A stretch of DNA of 64,000 nt. It comes from Treponema primitia ZAS-1 (GTDB lineage: Bacteria; Spirochaetota; Spirochaetia; Treponematales; Breznakiellaceae). Both the position numbers and the translations under genes were made by a program. The stretch lies in the NCBI RefSeq assembly GCF_000297095.1, contig NZ_AEEA01000019.1, positions 62,001 through 126,000 on the forward strand, read 5' to 3'. This document shows, piece by piece, positions 53,523-62,262 of the stretch (positions are counted from its first letter, which is position 1; every line of letters starts with the position of its first letter). The notes below the pieces were generated by a model that worked only from the letters and a program-made list of their open reading frames with translations, made no database searches and was not told where the DNA came from.

Positions 53523-54329
53523 ATGAACATGGTCCCGCATGAAGAATTCCAGAAACTTCTCTCAGAAATAAGCAAATTGCAGGATACATTGGCCTATCTA
53601 TATTTTGAAAAGGATGAATTGCAATTCCAGACATGCAAAAATATCGAGATGGAATACATGCTTAAAATCGGTGTTCTGGAATACAATCTTTATGAAATAG
53701 AAACACAGATTTTGCGTATAAGACGCAAATTAGAATTGATCCGTCAAAAAATAAACCGCCAGGAAACATTTATTATTGAAGCAATAGAAAAGCAGTTGGA
53801 TGTCGAGTATGAGGAGTATACCAAAAAGCTCAAAGCCCAATATGAAATTTTCCAAAATGCGCTCACCCGTAAAGAAAGCGGTTTTCTTGATAAGGATAAG
53901 GCCAAAGAAGTAAAAAAATTGTATGGTGTTATAGTCAAAAAACTCCATCCCGATTTATTGCCTGAACCTGACAATGCAAAGAACGAACTTTTCCTTAAAG
54001 CGGTGGAAGCCTATAAAAACGGGGATTATGAAACCCTTTCCGCAATCAGTCTCATGGTAGACAAACCGGACCCGCAATCCACAAACCCCAGCACCATGGA
54101 AGAACTGAAAAAGAAACACTCCTCCTTGCAGGAGCGGATTATCAATATCACGGCCATTATTGCGGATATAAAAAGGTCTTTTCCCTATGATCAGATTGAT
54201 TTCCTAAATTCTCCTGAACTGGTTGAGCAGAGAAAAAACGAACTGACTGAAAAAATCAATGAGTATAATACTGCCTACGGCCAATACGAACAAAAATTAA
54301 ATGAATTAACAGGGGGTACTACCCAATGA
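53523..54329 (+). CDS. Coiled-coil protein with a J-domain-like HPD segment
   Basis: The product has 268 residues. Long charged helices (residues 1-110, and again 195-265) flank a segment near 130-180, KKLYGVIVKKLHPDLLPEPD and FLKAVEAYKNGDYETL, that matches helices II-III of DnaJ with the HPD tripeptide. It may recruit an Hsp70. GGAAAGGAAG precedes the ATG. The stop overlaps the HIRAN gene by four bases. A role linked to the upstream restriction genes is possible but not shown by overlap (79-base gap). Confidence 0.65.
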   Translation: MNMVPHEEFQKLLSEISKLQDTLAYLYFEKDELQFQTCKNIEMEYMLKIGVLEYNLYEIETQILRIRRKLELIRQKINRQETFIIEAIEKQLDVEYEEYTKKLKAQYEIFQNALTRKESGFLDKDKAKEVKKLYGVIVKKLHPDLLPEPDNAKNELFLKAVEAYKNGDYETLSAISLMVDKPDPQSTNPSTMEELKKKHSSLQERIINITAIIADIKRSFPYDQIDFLNSPELVEQRKNELTEKINEYNTAYGQYEQKLNELTGGTTQ

Positions 54330-54724
54330 ATGATATCATTAAACTCGATGAAACAAATATTGCAAGCATCCTTCATAGCGGGGGTATACTCCAAGCAGCC
54401 GGAAAGCCCTTTGTCAAACAGATTTATTTGGTAGACGCACATATCGCCGGAACCATGTATGTTGATAACATTGATGAATTAGAACCAAATCTTGTGGTGG
54501 GTAAGAAATTAAATTTTTTCCGGGAACCGGATAACCCCCATGACAAACTCGCCATTGTAGTAAAAGATGACCAGGGCAATAAAATCGGCTACATTCCTCG
54601 TAATAAGAATGAGGTTTTAGCCAGACTTATGGATGCCGGAAAATTGATTTATGGAACCATCCATACAAAGGAATATCAAGATGATTGGCTTAATGTTTCC
54701 ATGCAAATTTATTTGGATGATTAG
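54326..54724 (+). CDS. HIRAN-domain protein
   Basis: The product has 132 residues. VDAHIAGTMYVDNIDELEPN, then FFREPDNPHDKLAIVVKDDQ and KIGYIPRNKNEVLARLMDAG, is the HIRAN pattern, a small OB-like domain that recognises 3-prime DNA ends in HLTF and occurs alone in bacteria near repair or phage genes. Translationally coupled to the J-domain-like gene. Confidence 0.85.
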   Translation: MNDIIKLDETNIASILHSGGILQAAGKPFVKQIYLVDAHIAGTMYVDNIDELEPNLVVGKKLNFFREPDNPHDKLAIVVKDDQGNKIGYIPRNKNEVLARLMDAGKLIYGTIHTKEYQDDWLNVSMQIYLDD

Positions 54725-54778
54725 GAAGTGGTAAAAATCCGGAAGAATGAAAGGAAGGTATTACTCAATTGACAAAAA

Positions 54779-54910
54779 TAGGCGGTGAAAGAATTGAACT
54801 TCTCGATCCGGTATATTAGACCGGTGTAATCAAACCGATATACGAACTACCTTTACAACAGGTGTAGGACGGGAATTGAACCCGCATAAACTGGACCCGC
54901 AATCCAGTGC
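54779..54910 (-). repeat. Two tandem tRNA-like 3-prime fragments on the minus strand
   Basis: Near 54866-54910 an anticodon stem-loop CTGGA-TTGCGGG-TCCAG, a T-arm GCGGG-TTCAATT-CCCGT and a CCTA end are seen, without a matching 5-prime half. Near 54771-54830 a similar arrangement has stem CCGGT/ACCGG around CTAATAT, a T-loop TTCAATT and an ACCGCC end. Neither closes an acceptor stem, so these are degraded or partial tRNAs rather than working genes. The 192 bases between HIRAN and the radical SAM gene hold nothing else apart from the next promoter. Confidence 0.5.
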
Positions 54911-54911
54911 G

Positions 54912-54940
54912 TTGACTTGTGGAATGGTTTTATTTATAAT
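54912..54940 (+). promoter_or_regulatory. Strong promoter, predicted leaderless, for the radical SAM gene
   Basis: TTGACT (54912-54917), 17 bases, TATAAT (54935-54940), then AAAAAA and the ATG at 54947. The geometry is identical to the promoters at 1954, 4889 and 14940: six bases from the -10 to the start codon. Confidence 0.75.
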
Positions 54941-54946
54941 AAAAAA

Positions 54947-56053
54947 ATGGTCGCCAGGAAACGGAATGCCGATATCAATTCATTTTCTACTCAGATTAAA
55001 GGAGATTGGAAATACTTTAATTCATCGGACTATAATTATCGTTTCAATCTTAAAAACGGCTATTTTGCCCGTTGGGGTAAATTATTAGATGATGATCCTT
55101 CATATTCCTGTTTTGGTCCTGAAATTGCGGATATAGAGATAAGTACTATTTGTGGAGGTATAGTCAGTTCTGATGATGTTAATGGTATTCATTGTCCATA
55201 CTGTTATAAATCCAATACAGATAAGGGTAAGAATATGGCCTTCGGCTTCTTCAAGAAGATAATCGAAAGGATAAATACAAATAATCAGCTTACACAGGTT
55301 GCTTTTAGTTTAGGCGCTACAGGAGAAGAGAATCCGGATCTTTGGAATATGTGCGTATGGCTGCGAGATCAGAACATTATTCCTAACGGTACAGTTGCCA
55401 ATGTTACTGAAGAGACCGCCAAAAAAATAGCTGCCCATTTTGGCGCCTGCGCGGTGAGCAATCATTTTTTAACCGCTGTAAATGGTAACAATCTTTGTTA
55501 TGATAATATAGAACGCCTCTCTGATGCCGGCATGAAACAGGTAAATATCCATTATGTTATTGCCCGCGAAAGTTTAGAAAATGCCTTTCAAGTACTTCAG
55601 GATATTAAAGTTGACAAACGTCTTAAAGGGTTAAATGCCCTGGTCTTTTTATCTCTTAAACCAAAAGGAAGAGCTTTAAATAATGATTTTCATCAGATTG
55701 ACCCTGATAAATTCATCGATTTGATACGAACCGCTTTGTCCATGAATATCAGCATAGGCTTTGATTCCTGCGCCTTTCCAATATTTGCTGAAGCTATAGA
55801 GGACTTGCCTAACAGAACAAAGCTGCTTATGATGGCTGAAGGCTGTGAATCCTTCGGGCGCTTTTCATTGTACATAAATGTTGACGGTCGCTGTTTTCCT
55901 TGTTCATTTTGTGAAAATGAAGCGAGCTGGGGGAAAGGTTTTGATTTACTGGCAACTGATTTCATGGAAGATATTTGGAATAGCCGCGAATTTGGAGAGG
56001 GCCGAAAGATACTGTTAAAGAACAATGGAACTTGTCCGGTATTTAAAATCTAA
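54947..56053 (+). CDS. Radical SAM protein with unusual Cys spacing and SPASM-like tail
   Basis: The product has 368 residues. The cluster motif reads ICGGIVSSDDVNGIHCPYCY: two Cys in HCPYCYKSNT, with the nearest other Cys 14 positions earlier instead of the canonical CX3. Downstream, VAFSLGATGEENPDL, and the C-terminus has GRCFPCSFCENE and NNGTCPVF, a Cys arrangement like SPASM/twitch auxiliary-cluster domains. Such domains act on peptides in many RiPP pathways. The ATG at 54947 is chosen because of the promoter; a TTG at 54917 would overlap the -35. The next two genes, with a shared Ser-rich N-terminus, are candidate substrates; this is inference. Confidence 0.75.
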   Translation: MVARKRNADINSFSTQIKGDWKYFNSSDYNYRFNLKNGYFARWGKLLDDDPSYSCFGPEIADIEISTICGGIVSSDDVNGIHCPYCYKSNTDKGKNMAFGFFKKIIERINTNNQLTQVAFSLGATGEENPDLWNMCVWLRDQNIIPNGTVANVTEETAKKIAAHFGACAVSNHFLTAVNGNNLCYDNIERLSDAGMKQVNIHYVIARESLENAFQVLQDIKVDKRLKGLNALVFLSLKPKGRALNNDFHQIDPDKFIDLIRTALSMNISIGFDSCAFPIFAEAIEDLPNRTKLLMMAEGCESFGRFSLYINVDGRCFPCSFCENEASWGKGFDLLATDFMEDIWNSREFGEGRKILLKNNGTCPVFKI

Positions 56054-56070
56054 TAAGGCGGGGGTATGAT

Positions 56071-56514
56071 ATGAAAGTTAGAACGGGTTTTATTTCCAAT
56101 TCTTCATCTTGTAGTTTTATTATTAATCGAAATTCTGTACCCAAAGAAAAAGTTGAACTAATAAAACAATATGTAAATTGTGGAGACCTTGATAAATGCA
56201 GGGAAAGCTCAACAAGATGTATAGGCTGCAGGGATGATTTCTGGGAGTATAATGATCAATGCTGGGGAATTGAAATAAACGATGAAACCATCTCCTGTCA
56301 AACCAGCATGGCTAATTTTGATTTATATTCTTATATTACCCGTGTTTTGGAAATAAATCCCCGTGATATTATTGTGCAGGAAGATGAAGGAATTAATTTA
56401 TGGGATTACCACTCAGGTAGTACTTTTGAAGAAGCGAAAAAGCGCAGGGACGAACAATTGAATAGAATGCGTGAGTTTATAGCAAGTCTTAAAACGAAAG
56501 AAGGCGCTGAATGA
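56071..56514 (+). CDS. SNSSS-motif protein 1 (Cys-rich), unknown
   Basis: The product has 147 residues. N-terminus MKVRTGFISNSSSCSFIINR, nearly the same as that of the next gene. Five or more Cys follow (CGDLDK-C, C-IG-C, C-WG, C-QT), possibly a metal site. The C-terminal helix is charged (FEEAKKRRDEQLNRMREF). GGGGG lies before the ATG, 17 bases after the radical SAM stop. I recall the RxGFxSNSSSSSF start from many phage and bacterial proteins without a known role. Stop overlaps the next start (ATGA). Confidence 0.65.
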   Translation: MKVRTGFISNSSSCSFIINRNSVPKEKVELIKQYVNCGDLDKCRESSTRCIGCRDDFWEYNDQCWGIEINDETISCQTSMANFDLYSYITRVLEINPRDIIVQEDEGINLWDYHSGSTFEEAKKRRDEQLNRMREFIASLKTKEGAE

Positions 56515-57035
56515 AATTCCGCAATGGTTTTGTGAGTAATAGCAGCAGTTCATCATTTATAATTTGCTCAAAAAACAAAGACAAAGAATTTATAAGAAAC
56601 CGGCTGGCAGAACTTTTTCAGTTTAGCAAAGCGTCACCCGGCAAAGTATTTACCGATGATGACGATGTGGATTTTCTGTCACATATAATGGCAGATGAAT
56701 ATCTTGATCCCCATGGAGATGCAGAAATTGAACGATACTATTCGTGGAATGAATACGCTCACCATTTACACGAGGAGTATTTTTTTGGGCCTGAAGAAGA
56801 TTTTGATAGATACCTAAAAGACTATGCCGACATTGAAACTCTTTTTAAAGAAGGCTTTATCGTTTTTGAGGGTTCTATGCCTGATTATGGAATGGGAGGT
56901 TCAGCCATGCAGTATTTTCTACGCTTTAGAAAATACTGCCGTATTGAAAACGATTTTGGATTTATTCAATGTGATGGGGGGGATGCCCCTGGTATTGCTA
57001 AAGCTTTAAAAGAACGGGAAGAAAGGAATCGTTAA
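56511..57035 (+). CDS. SNSSS-motif protein 2, unknown
   Basis: The product has 174 residues. N-terminus MKFRNGFVSNSSSSSFIICS. The rest is acidic and mostly helical (DDDDVDFLSHIMADEYLDPH, HEEYFFGPEEDFDRYLKDY), with a Gly/Met patch (PDYGMGGSAMQYFLRF). No catalytic motif is recognised. It overlaps the previous gene by four bases, so the pair is co-translated. Last gene of the AT-rich island; the following 37 bases carry no clear terminator. Confidence 0.65.
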   Translation: MKFRNGFVSNSSSSSFIICSKNKDKEFIRNRLAELFQFSKASPGKVFTDDDDVDFLSHIMADEYLDPHGDAEIERYYSWNEYAHHLHEEYFFGPEEDFDRYLKDYADIETLFKEGFIVFEGSMPDYGMGGSAMQYFLRFRKYCRIENDFGFIQCDGGDAPGIAKALKEREERNR

Positions 57036-57072
57036 ACAAAAGCGCTCCTGGGTATGTACCCTTCGTCCCGAA

Positions 57073-58212
57073 TCATACAACTGCGGCATAGTTTGCTATT
57101 TCCGATAAGCCCTCCTTTTTCCAGCTTTGGTTTATTTCGCTGAACTCGTCGGCGATACCGGCAAACAGATCCGTCAGGACCGGATCAAAGTGGGTTCCCC
57201 TGCCGTTCATAATAATATTTACGGCTTCTTCATGGGTAAGCGGCGCTTTATAGGGCCTTGTGGAAATAAGTGCGTCATATACATCTGCTATTGCCATAAG
57301 CCGGCCCTGCAGCGGGATGTTCTCTCCCGATAAGCCGTAAGGGTATCCGGTTCCGTTCCATTTCTCATGGTGGGTTCCGGCAAAGATCTTGGCGTGCTTG
57401 AGGAAACTGCTTTCCGGGGTATGCCGCTCAATTTCATCAATGATCTTTACCCCAAACACGGTGTGGTTTTTCATCATGTTGAATTCCTCATCGGTCAGCT
57501 TTCCGGGTTTGAGCAAAATATCATCCTTGATGTGGATCTTACCCAAATCATGTAATTGGGAAGACCGGAGCAGAAAATCCCGGTTCCAGGATTGAATTTC
57601 CTCAAGGTACATCTTCTGCCCGATCAGAGAGTCAAGGAGAATTTCCAGATACCTCCGGGTACGCTCCACATGGCCTCCGGTGATCTCATCCCGGCTTTCC
57701 ACCAAATCCGCCACCGTTTTTAAAACCGAGTTCTGCATATCCAGAACCATTTTAGTGAGGTTACTGTTATAGAACATGAGTTCCTTCTTCTGGAATTCTA
57801 CCAAAAGATGGAGTTCAATCCGTTTAAGCAGCAAGGGAGGGGACAGGGGCTTGGAGATATAGTCGATGGCCCCCAGATTCAAACCTTCCAGTTCGCTTCC
57901 GGTATCGTTCTTGCCGGTAAGAAAAATAACCGGTATATTCGCAGTAACAGTGTCGTCCTTGAGTTTTTTTATTACTGCATAACCGTCCATCTCGGGCATA
58001 TCAATATCCAGCAGTATTAAATCCGGGGATACCCTTTTAAGGAGTATAAAAAGTTTTTCGCCTGAAGGAACGGTAAAGATATTGTACTTTTCTCCCAATG
58101 TAAAACTGCCCAGAGTTAAGGTGGTGATATTGTCATCCACTAAAACAATTTTTTTCGTGAGTTGTCCATTTTGTTTTGGGTTCTCCCGGCCCCAATAGTA
58201 TAAATCTTTCAT
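57073..58212 (-). CDS. Response regulator with HD-GYP c-di-GMP phosphodiesterase domain
   Basis: The product has 379 residues. Receiver domain at about 20-140 (IVLVDDN, phospho-Asp in LILLDIDMPEMDG, Lys in YISKPLSPP), then HD-GYP at about 165-350 (HVERTRRYLE, SQLHDLGKI, GTHHEKWNGTGYPYGLSGE, AIADVYDAL). It should hydrolyse cyclic di-GMP when phosphorylated. Its start overlaps the stop of the chemoreceptor gene by four bases, linking it to that receptor or its kinase. Confidence 0.93.
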   Translation of the reverse strand: MKDLYYWGRENPKQNGQLTKKIVLVDDNITTLTLGSFTLGEKYNIFTVPSGEKLFILLKRVSPDLILLDIDMPEMDGYAVIKKLKDDTVTANIPVIFLTGKNDTGSELEGLNLGAIDYISKPLSPPLLLKRIELHLLVEFQKKELMFYNSNLTKMVLDMQNSVLKTVADLVESRDEITGGHVERTRRYLEILLDSLIGQKMYLEEIQSWNRDFLLRSSQLHDLGKIHIKDDILLKPGKLTDEEFNMMKNHTVFGVKIIDEIERHTPESSFLKHAKIFAGTHHEKWNGTGYPYGLSGENIPLQGRLMAIADVYDALISTRPYKAPLTHEEAVNIIMNGRGTHFDPVLTDLFAGIADEFSEINQSWKKEGLSEIANYAAVV

Positions 58213-60392
58213 GCGACTTTAAACTTCTCCACCTCAGCTACAAGGGTGTTGATTTGCTCTCGGTTATCTACACTGATTTCATTGACCCGGTGTACGGCCA
58301 CGTTAATCTGGTTTGCACCTGCGGCCATCTCACTCATCCCGTTGGAGATTTCCTGGGTTACCCGTCCAAGATTTTCGCTTTCGGTTATAACTTCCTTGCT
58401 GCCTTCGAGCATTTCCATAGAACCGCTCTTCACCATCAGGGTAATTTCGTTCAGCTGGCCGACTGCTTCCAGGATCTGCCGGCTTCCGGTTTGCTGTTCT
58501 TCCATGGCGTCCTTGATGTTTGAAGTCTGATCCGATACGGTTTTGACTTCCATATCAATAGTTTCAAATTTGTTTAACGCCATATTCGTAGAACCGACGA
58601 TCTTTTCGATTCCTTCCTTTATCTTTACAAGAACTTCGGATATGGTCTTTGACTGTGTAAAGGAAGATTCGGCAAGTTTGCGGATCTCATCGGCTACCAC
58701 CGCAAAACCTTTTCCCGCAGCGCCTGCATGGGCAGCCTCAATGGCGGCGTTCATGGAAAGAAGATTAGTCTGGGCCGATATGTCCTTCATTACCGCGTTA
58801 ATCTGCAAGAGGCCCATGGATTCCTTGGCAATTTCCTGTATGTCCATGGAAACGGTCTGTACCGCGTTCCTGCCCAGCTGTGACGATTCGGCAAGATGCT
58901 GAACATTTTCTGCGTTCCTGATCAGGGTTTGGGTAACACTTGAGATGTTGGCAAGCATTTCCTCAATGGCCGAAGAAGACTGTGATACGCTGGCGGACTG
59001 GTCCTCCACGTGGTTATTCAGCTTGTCAATGTTCGTTGTTACCTGGCTCATGGTAGTACCGGTCTGGATAACACTGGCGGACTGATTAATGACCTGCCCC
59101 TTAATACTCTCGATATTGGAAGTAATCTGGTTAACCGCCGCCGCAGTCTCGGTCATATTGGAAGCGAGTTCCGTACCGATGGTGGAAAGGGCGGAAGTCT
59201 GGTTTTTAATGGTAATTACCAGATTTTTTATCTTGTCCAGGGTCAGGTTAAAAAAATGAGCCATGGCGCCGATTTCATCGTTGCTTACCACATTGAGCCG
59301 TTTGGTAAGATCCCCTTCACCTTCGGAAATATCCTTAAGCATGTCGGAAATCCTTACAATGGGCTTTGTTACGCTTGAGGCCACAAAGTAGATGATCACC
59401 GCCGATACTACCATAAAAATCACCGCGATAAGAATGGTAAAAATAGTCATCTGCCGTATATCGGCCAGTATGGTCTCTTCAGAAACTGACATCATGATGG
59501 TCCAAGGATTGGCGGAAGTACCGATAGCTATCGGATAGAGGACCATGCGCAGATTCATTTTTAACACCGGGGAGAATTCCCGCAGGTGGGTTATTTCCCC
59601 GTTTTGTATTGCTTCGTAGGCCAGGTCGATTTCGTTGGCGTAAAGAGCAGCGTCGGCTTCGTGCATATCCTTGCCAACCCGTTCCGGCACAATGCTTGCC
59701 AGGACAGTCCCGTTTTTGCTGTATACCGACATGACATCAATCTCATTGTTATTTTTGATAATATTTTCTACATAACCCTGCAATCCGTCGATGATAACAT
59801 TGATGCCTACTACCCCAACTACTTCATTTGACCCCTGGGCAATAACGGGCACAGAGATATTAAAGGTATAGGCGGTCTTTCCGTTCACGATCTGGGCTTC
59901 AGGTTCGTAAACTTCTTCGGCGGCTATCATGGTTACGGATCGATAATTCTTCCAGGTTTTATACTCGATCTCTCCTGAAGCGCGGCTGTACCATGCGGCG
60001 TACTGGCCCTTGTCGGTATATCCGGTCTGTCCGGCAAATTCGGCGTCCATGCCGTCCAGGGCATCGGGCTTCCACACGGAGTAAATACCGATAAAGTTGG
60101 GATTCGCCTCCAGAATGGCTTTCATGGTTTCATTGTATCTGGTGCGCCGTACCGATATATCCACCGACTTGTAATCCCCCATGACATTTGCCAGGGTCTT
60201 CGCGGTTTGGAGGTAGATTTCCTCCCGGCGCTGTATGTCCTTTGCCTGCTCCGCAGCCAGGCGTTCGGTACTCTTGAGAGCCGTCACCATCTGGGTAGCT
60301 GTGGCCTTGTTAAGCAGAACGATAGATATGGTGGCTACGACAGCTACCAAAACGGCGATGACGATTATACTTAACCTGATTTTAAGTTTCAT
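58209..60392 (-). CDS. Methyl-accepting chemotaxis protein with Cache sensor
   Basis: The product has 727 residues. An N-terminal helix (LSIIVIAVLVAVVATISIVLL), a double-Cache-like periplasmic sensor to about 300 (IGIYSVWKPDALDGM, VVGVVGINVIIDGLQGYVE), a second helix (TIFTILIAVIFMVVSAVIIYF), HAMP, and the signalling hairpin with AIEAAHAGAAGKGFAVVADE, the conserved tip region. It controls CheA and so the flagella. GGAGGAG precedes the start. First gene of a pair with the HD-GYP regulator. Confidence 0.95.
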   Translation of the reverse strand: MKLKIRLSIIVIAVLVAVVATISIVLLNKATATQMVTALKSTERLAAEQAKDIQRREEIYLQTAKTLANVMGDYKSVDISVRRTRYNETMKAILEANPNFIGIYSVWKPDALDGMDAEFAGQTGYTDKGQYAAWYSRASGEIEYKTWKNYRSVTMIAAEEVYEPEAQIVNGKTAYTFNISVPVIAQGSNEVVGVVGINVIIDGLQGYVENIIKNNNEIDVMSVYSKNGTVLASIVPERVGKDMHEADAALYANEIDLAYEAIQNGEITHLREFSPVLKMNLRMVLYPIAIGTSANPWTIMMSVSEETILADIRQMTIFTILIAVIFMVVSAVIIYFVASSVTKPIVRISDMLKDISEGEGDLTKRLNVVSNDEIGAMAHFFNLTLDKIKNLVITIKNQTSALSTIGTELASNMTETAAAVNQITSNIESIKGQVINQSASVIQTGTTMSQVTTNIDKLNNHVEDQSASVSQSSSAIEEMLANISSVTQTLIRNAENVQHLAESSQLGRNAVQTVSMDIQEIAKESMGLLQINAVMKDISAQTNLLSMNAAIEAAHAGAAGKGFAVVADEIRKLAESSFTQSKTISEVLVKIKEGIEKIVGSTNMALNKFETIDMEVKTVSDQTSNIKDAMEEQQTGSRQILEAVGQLNEITLMVKSGSMEMLEGSKEVITESENLGRVTQEISNGMSEMAAGANQINVAVHRVNEISVDNREQINTLVAEVEKFKVA

Positions 60393-60804
60393 AATTCTCC
60401 TCCGATAAAATTCGTTAATTTGCCAAGGACCCCATGGGTCCTCTTTTCAAAAAAGTTATTTTCATGACCGGACTTATTATATTTGGCAAAAAGAACTTTA
60501 AAATGAAGTCCCCTTTCCCTTACTATAATAATTTTTTTAAATATCAAAATATTGCTGTTCATTTTCACTCCCTTTGAACCGGTAATGGTTCCCCTGAAAT
60601 TGCTTTATGACGCTTACCTCCTTCATGAAACTCATTACTTGATTTCTATCCCAAATGCAGAAGCTGCACAGCGGTACGTTTTTATCATTTTTTGAAAAAA
60701 CGAAAAAAAGGTTTTTTTGATATGAACGTACCGGATGATTTAAATGAAGCTGATATGATCGTATCATGGTGGAAATCCTGTTTTTAAAGGGGGTATAGCT
60801 GATT
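60393..60804. other. 412-base divergent intergenic region with palindromes
   Basis: AGGACCC-CAT-GGGTCCT at 60426-60442 and TGATA-TGATCG-TATCA at 60751-60766 are candidate operators for the chemoreceptor and binding-protein genes. A 76-codon leftward frame (60537-60767) has no ribosome site or known domain and is not called. Confidence 0.45.
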
Positions 60805-62259
60805 TTGCGTAGTTTTGATATACTTTTAAGTATGGTGAGTAAATCCGGAAAGCTCGGCCATCGGCAAAGGGGATATTATACTACTTATCCTATAGATTTA
60901 CTAGTATATATAAGCTTTTTTACCCTGGTCATTTTTTTTCTGTCAGGCTGTCAAAATCCCGATCGGCCCAGCCCAAAAAATCCGGTAAGCCTTACCGTAT
61001 GGCATACCTATGTACGGCCCATGGACTTCGGTTTTAAGACGTTGGTGGACGAGTTCAACGATACTGTCGGCAAACGGGAGGGGATTTTTATCACCGTTAC
61101 CTCCACCGCAGATGCGCCGAATCTGAATGAAAAATTGTTTGCGGCAATTGAGGGTGATCCCGGCGCACCGGAAATCCCCGATATGGCAGTGGTGTATCCT
61201 CCGATAGCGGCTGCCCTTGCCAAAAAGGGGCTTGTAATGGATTTTGCTTCCCAATTCAGCGCTGATGAAATTGCCCGCTATGTAAACGATTTTGTGCAGG
61301 AAGGAACTATAAACGACACACTCTACCTGCTGCCCATTTTAAAATCCACCGAAGTCCTGTACCTCAATAAAACCATATTTGACCGGTTTGCCGCCGAGGT
61401 TCCCGGTATTAGCCTCCTGCAGCTTGAAACCTTTGAAGGTATTGTCGAAGTGGCGGAAAAATACTATCAATGGTCGGGAGGTAAAACCTTTTATTTTCCC
61501 GACCTTTTATTTAATTATACGATGATCGGCATGGAACAGATGGGTGAACATTTTGTGCAGAACAGGAAACTCAGGGTAAGCTCCCCGGCTTTCGAGCGGA
61601 TCTGGAATATTTATTACGAGAGCGCCGTCAGGGGATACGCTGCAATTTTTAACAGCTTTGGTAACTATTTAGCCATGACCGGTGAAGTGGTCTGCGTTAC
61701 CGGTACCTCTGCGGCGGCCATCTATTATCCCGATTCTATTACCTACAAGGATAATACCAAGGAAGCGTCGGAATTTATCGTATTACCCTTTCCCGTTTTT
61801 AAAGGCGGGGAAAAAGTCGCGGCCCAGCGGGGCGCCGGTATGTGTGTCATAAAGTCCACCCCGGCAAAGGAATATGCCGCCGCCCTGTTCCTGAAATGGT
61901 TTACTGCGCCGGAGCAGAACCTCAGGCTTACCGCGTCTACCGGGTATATCCCAGTAACGAAGCAGGCCTTTAAGGATGTCATGGAAAATGGCCTCCGGAC
62001 TATTGAAAATGCCATGGTAAAAAAGGCCTTCCTGACCGCTCTGGCCATGCAAAAGGAATATCGGTTTTACGTCCCCCCGGTATTTGACGGCTTTGACGTA
62101 CTGCAGAGCCAATATATAGAAGAAATTCAAAAAATTGCAAAAGTCGCCCGGGAAGAAAGAATACAGAAAGGCATAAGCAGCGATGCGCGGGGAACTGCGT
62201 TGCAAGTGGCGCGGAACAAGCAGGATCTTGCCGCGTTTATTGCCGTCTTTGGGAATTAA
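60805..62259 (+). CDS. Extracellular solute-binding lipoprotein (ABC sugar-type)
   Basis: The product has 484 residues from a TTG start that follows AAAGGGGG by 11 bases; an ATG at 60832 is the alternative. A hydrophobic stretch ends in a lipobox (FFLSGC, Cys about residue 49). The rest resembles family 1 binding proteins: VSLTVWHTYVRPMDFGF, VDEFNDTVGKREG, MAVVYPPIAAALAKKG, AAALFLKWFTAPEQNLR. No permease gene adjoins it; instead it is three bases before a membrane-bound LuxR regulator, so it may serve as the sensory ligand-binding partner of that regulator. Confidence 0.85.
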   Translation: MRSFDILLSMVSKSGKLGHRQRGYYTTYPIDLLVYISFFTLVIFFLSGCQNPDRPSPKNPVSLTVWHTYVRPMDFGFKTLVDEFNDTVGKREGIFITVTSTADAPNLNEKLFAAIEGDPGAPEIPDMAVVYPPIAAALAKKGLVMDFASQFSADEIARYVNDFVQEGTINDTLYLLPILKSTEVLYLNKTIFDRFAAEVPGISLLQLETFEGIVEVAEKYYQWSGGKTFYFPDLLFNYTMIGMEQMGEHFVQNRKLRVSSPAFERIWNIYYESAVRGYAAIFNSFGNYLAMTGEVVCVTGTSAAAIYYPDSITYKDNTKEASEFIVLPFPVFKGGEKVAAQRGAGMCVIKSTPAKEYAAALFLKWFTAPEQNLRLTASTGYIPVTKQAFKDVMENGLRTIENAMVKKAFLTALAMQKEYRFYVPPVFDGFDVLQSQYIEEIQKIAKVAREERIQKGISSDARGTALQVARNKQDLAAFIAVFGN

Positions 62260-62262
62260 AAT

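Noticed and set aside
54947..56053. Anaerobic sulfatase-maturase (anSME) identity for the radical SAM protein
   Set aside because: The CX3CX2C motif and the anSME Cys pattern are not present, and no sulfatase gene is nearby; the SUMF1-like gene at 3954 is unrelated and distant.
43381..57072. CRISPR array or cas genes in the defence-rich island
   Set aside because: No regularly spaced direct repeats and no Cas motifs were seen; the repeats present are isolated tRNA-like fragments.
60537..60767. 76-codon leftward frame between the chemoreceptor and binding-protein genes
   Set aside because: No ribosome site, no recognisable domain, and it overlaps likely regulatory palindromes.
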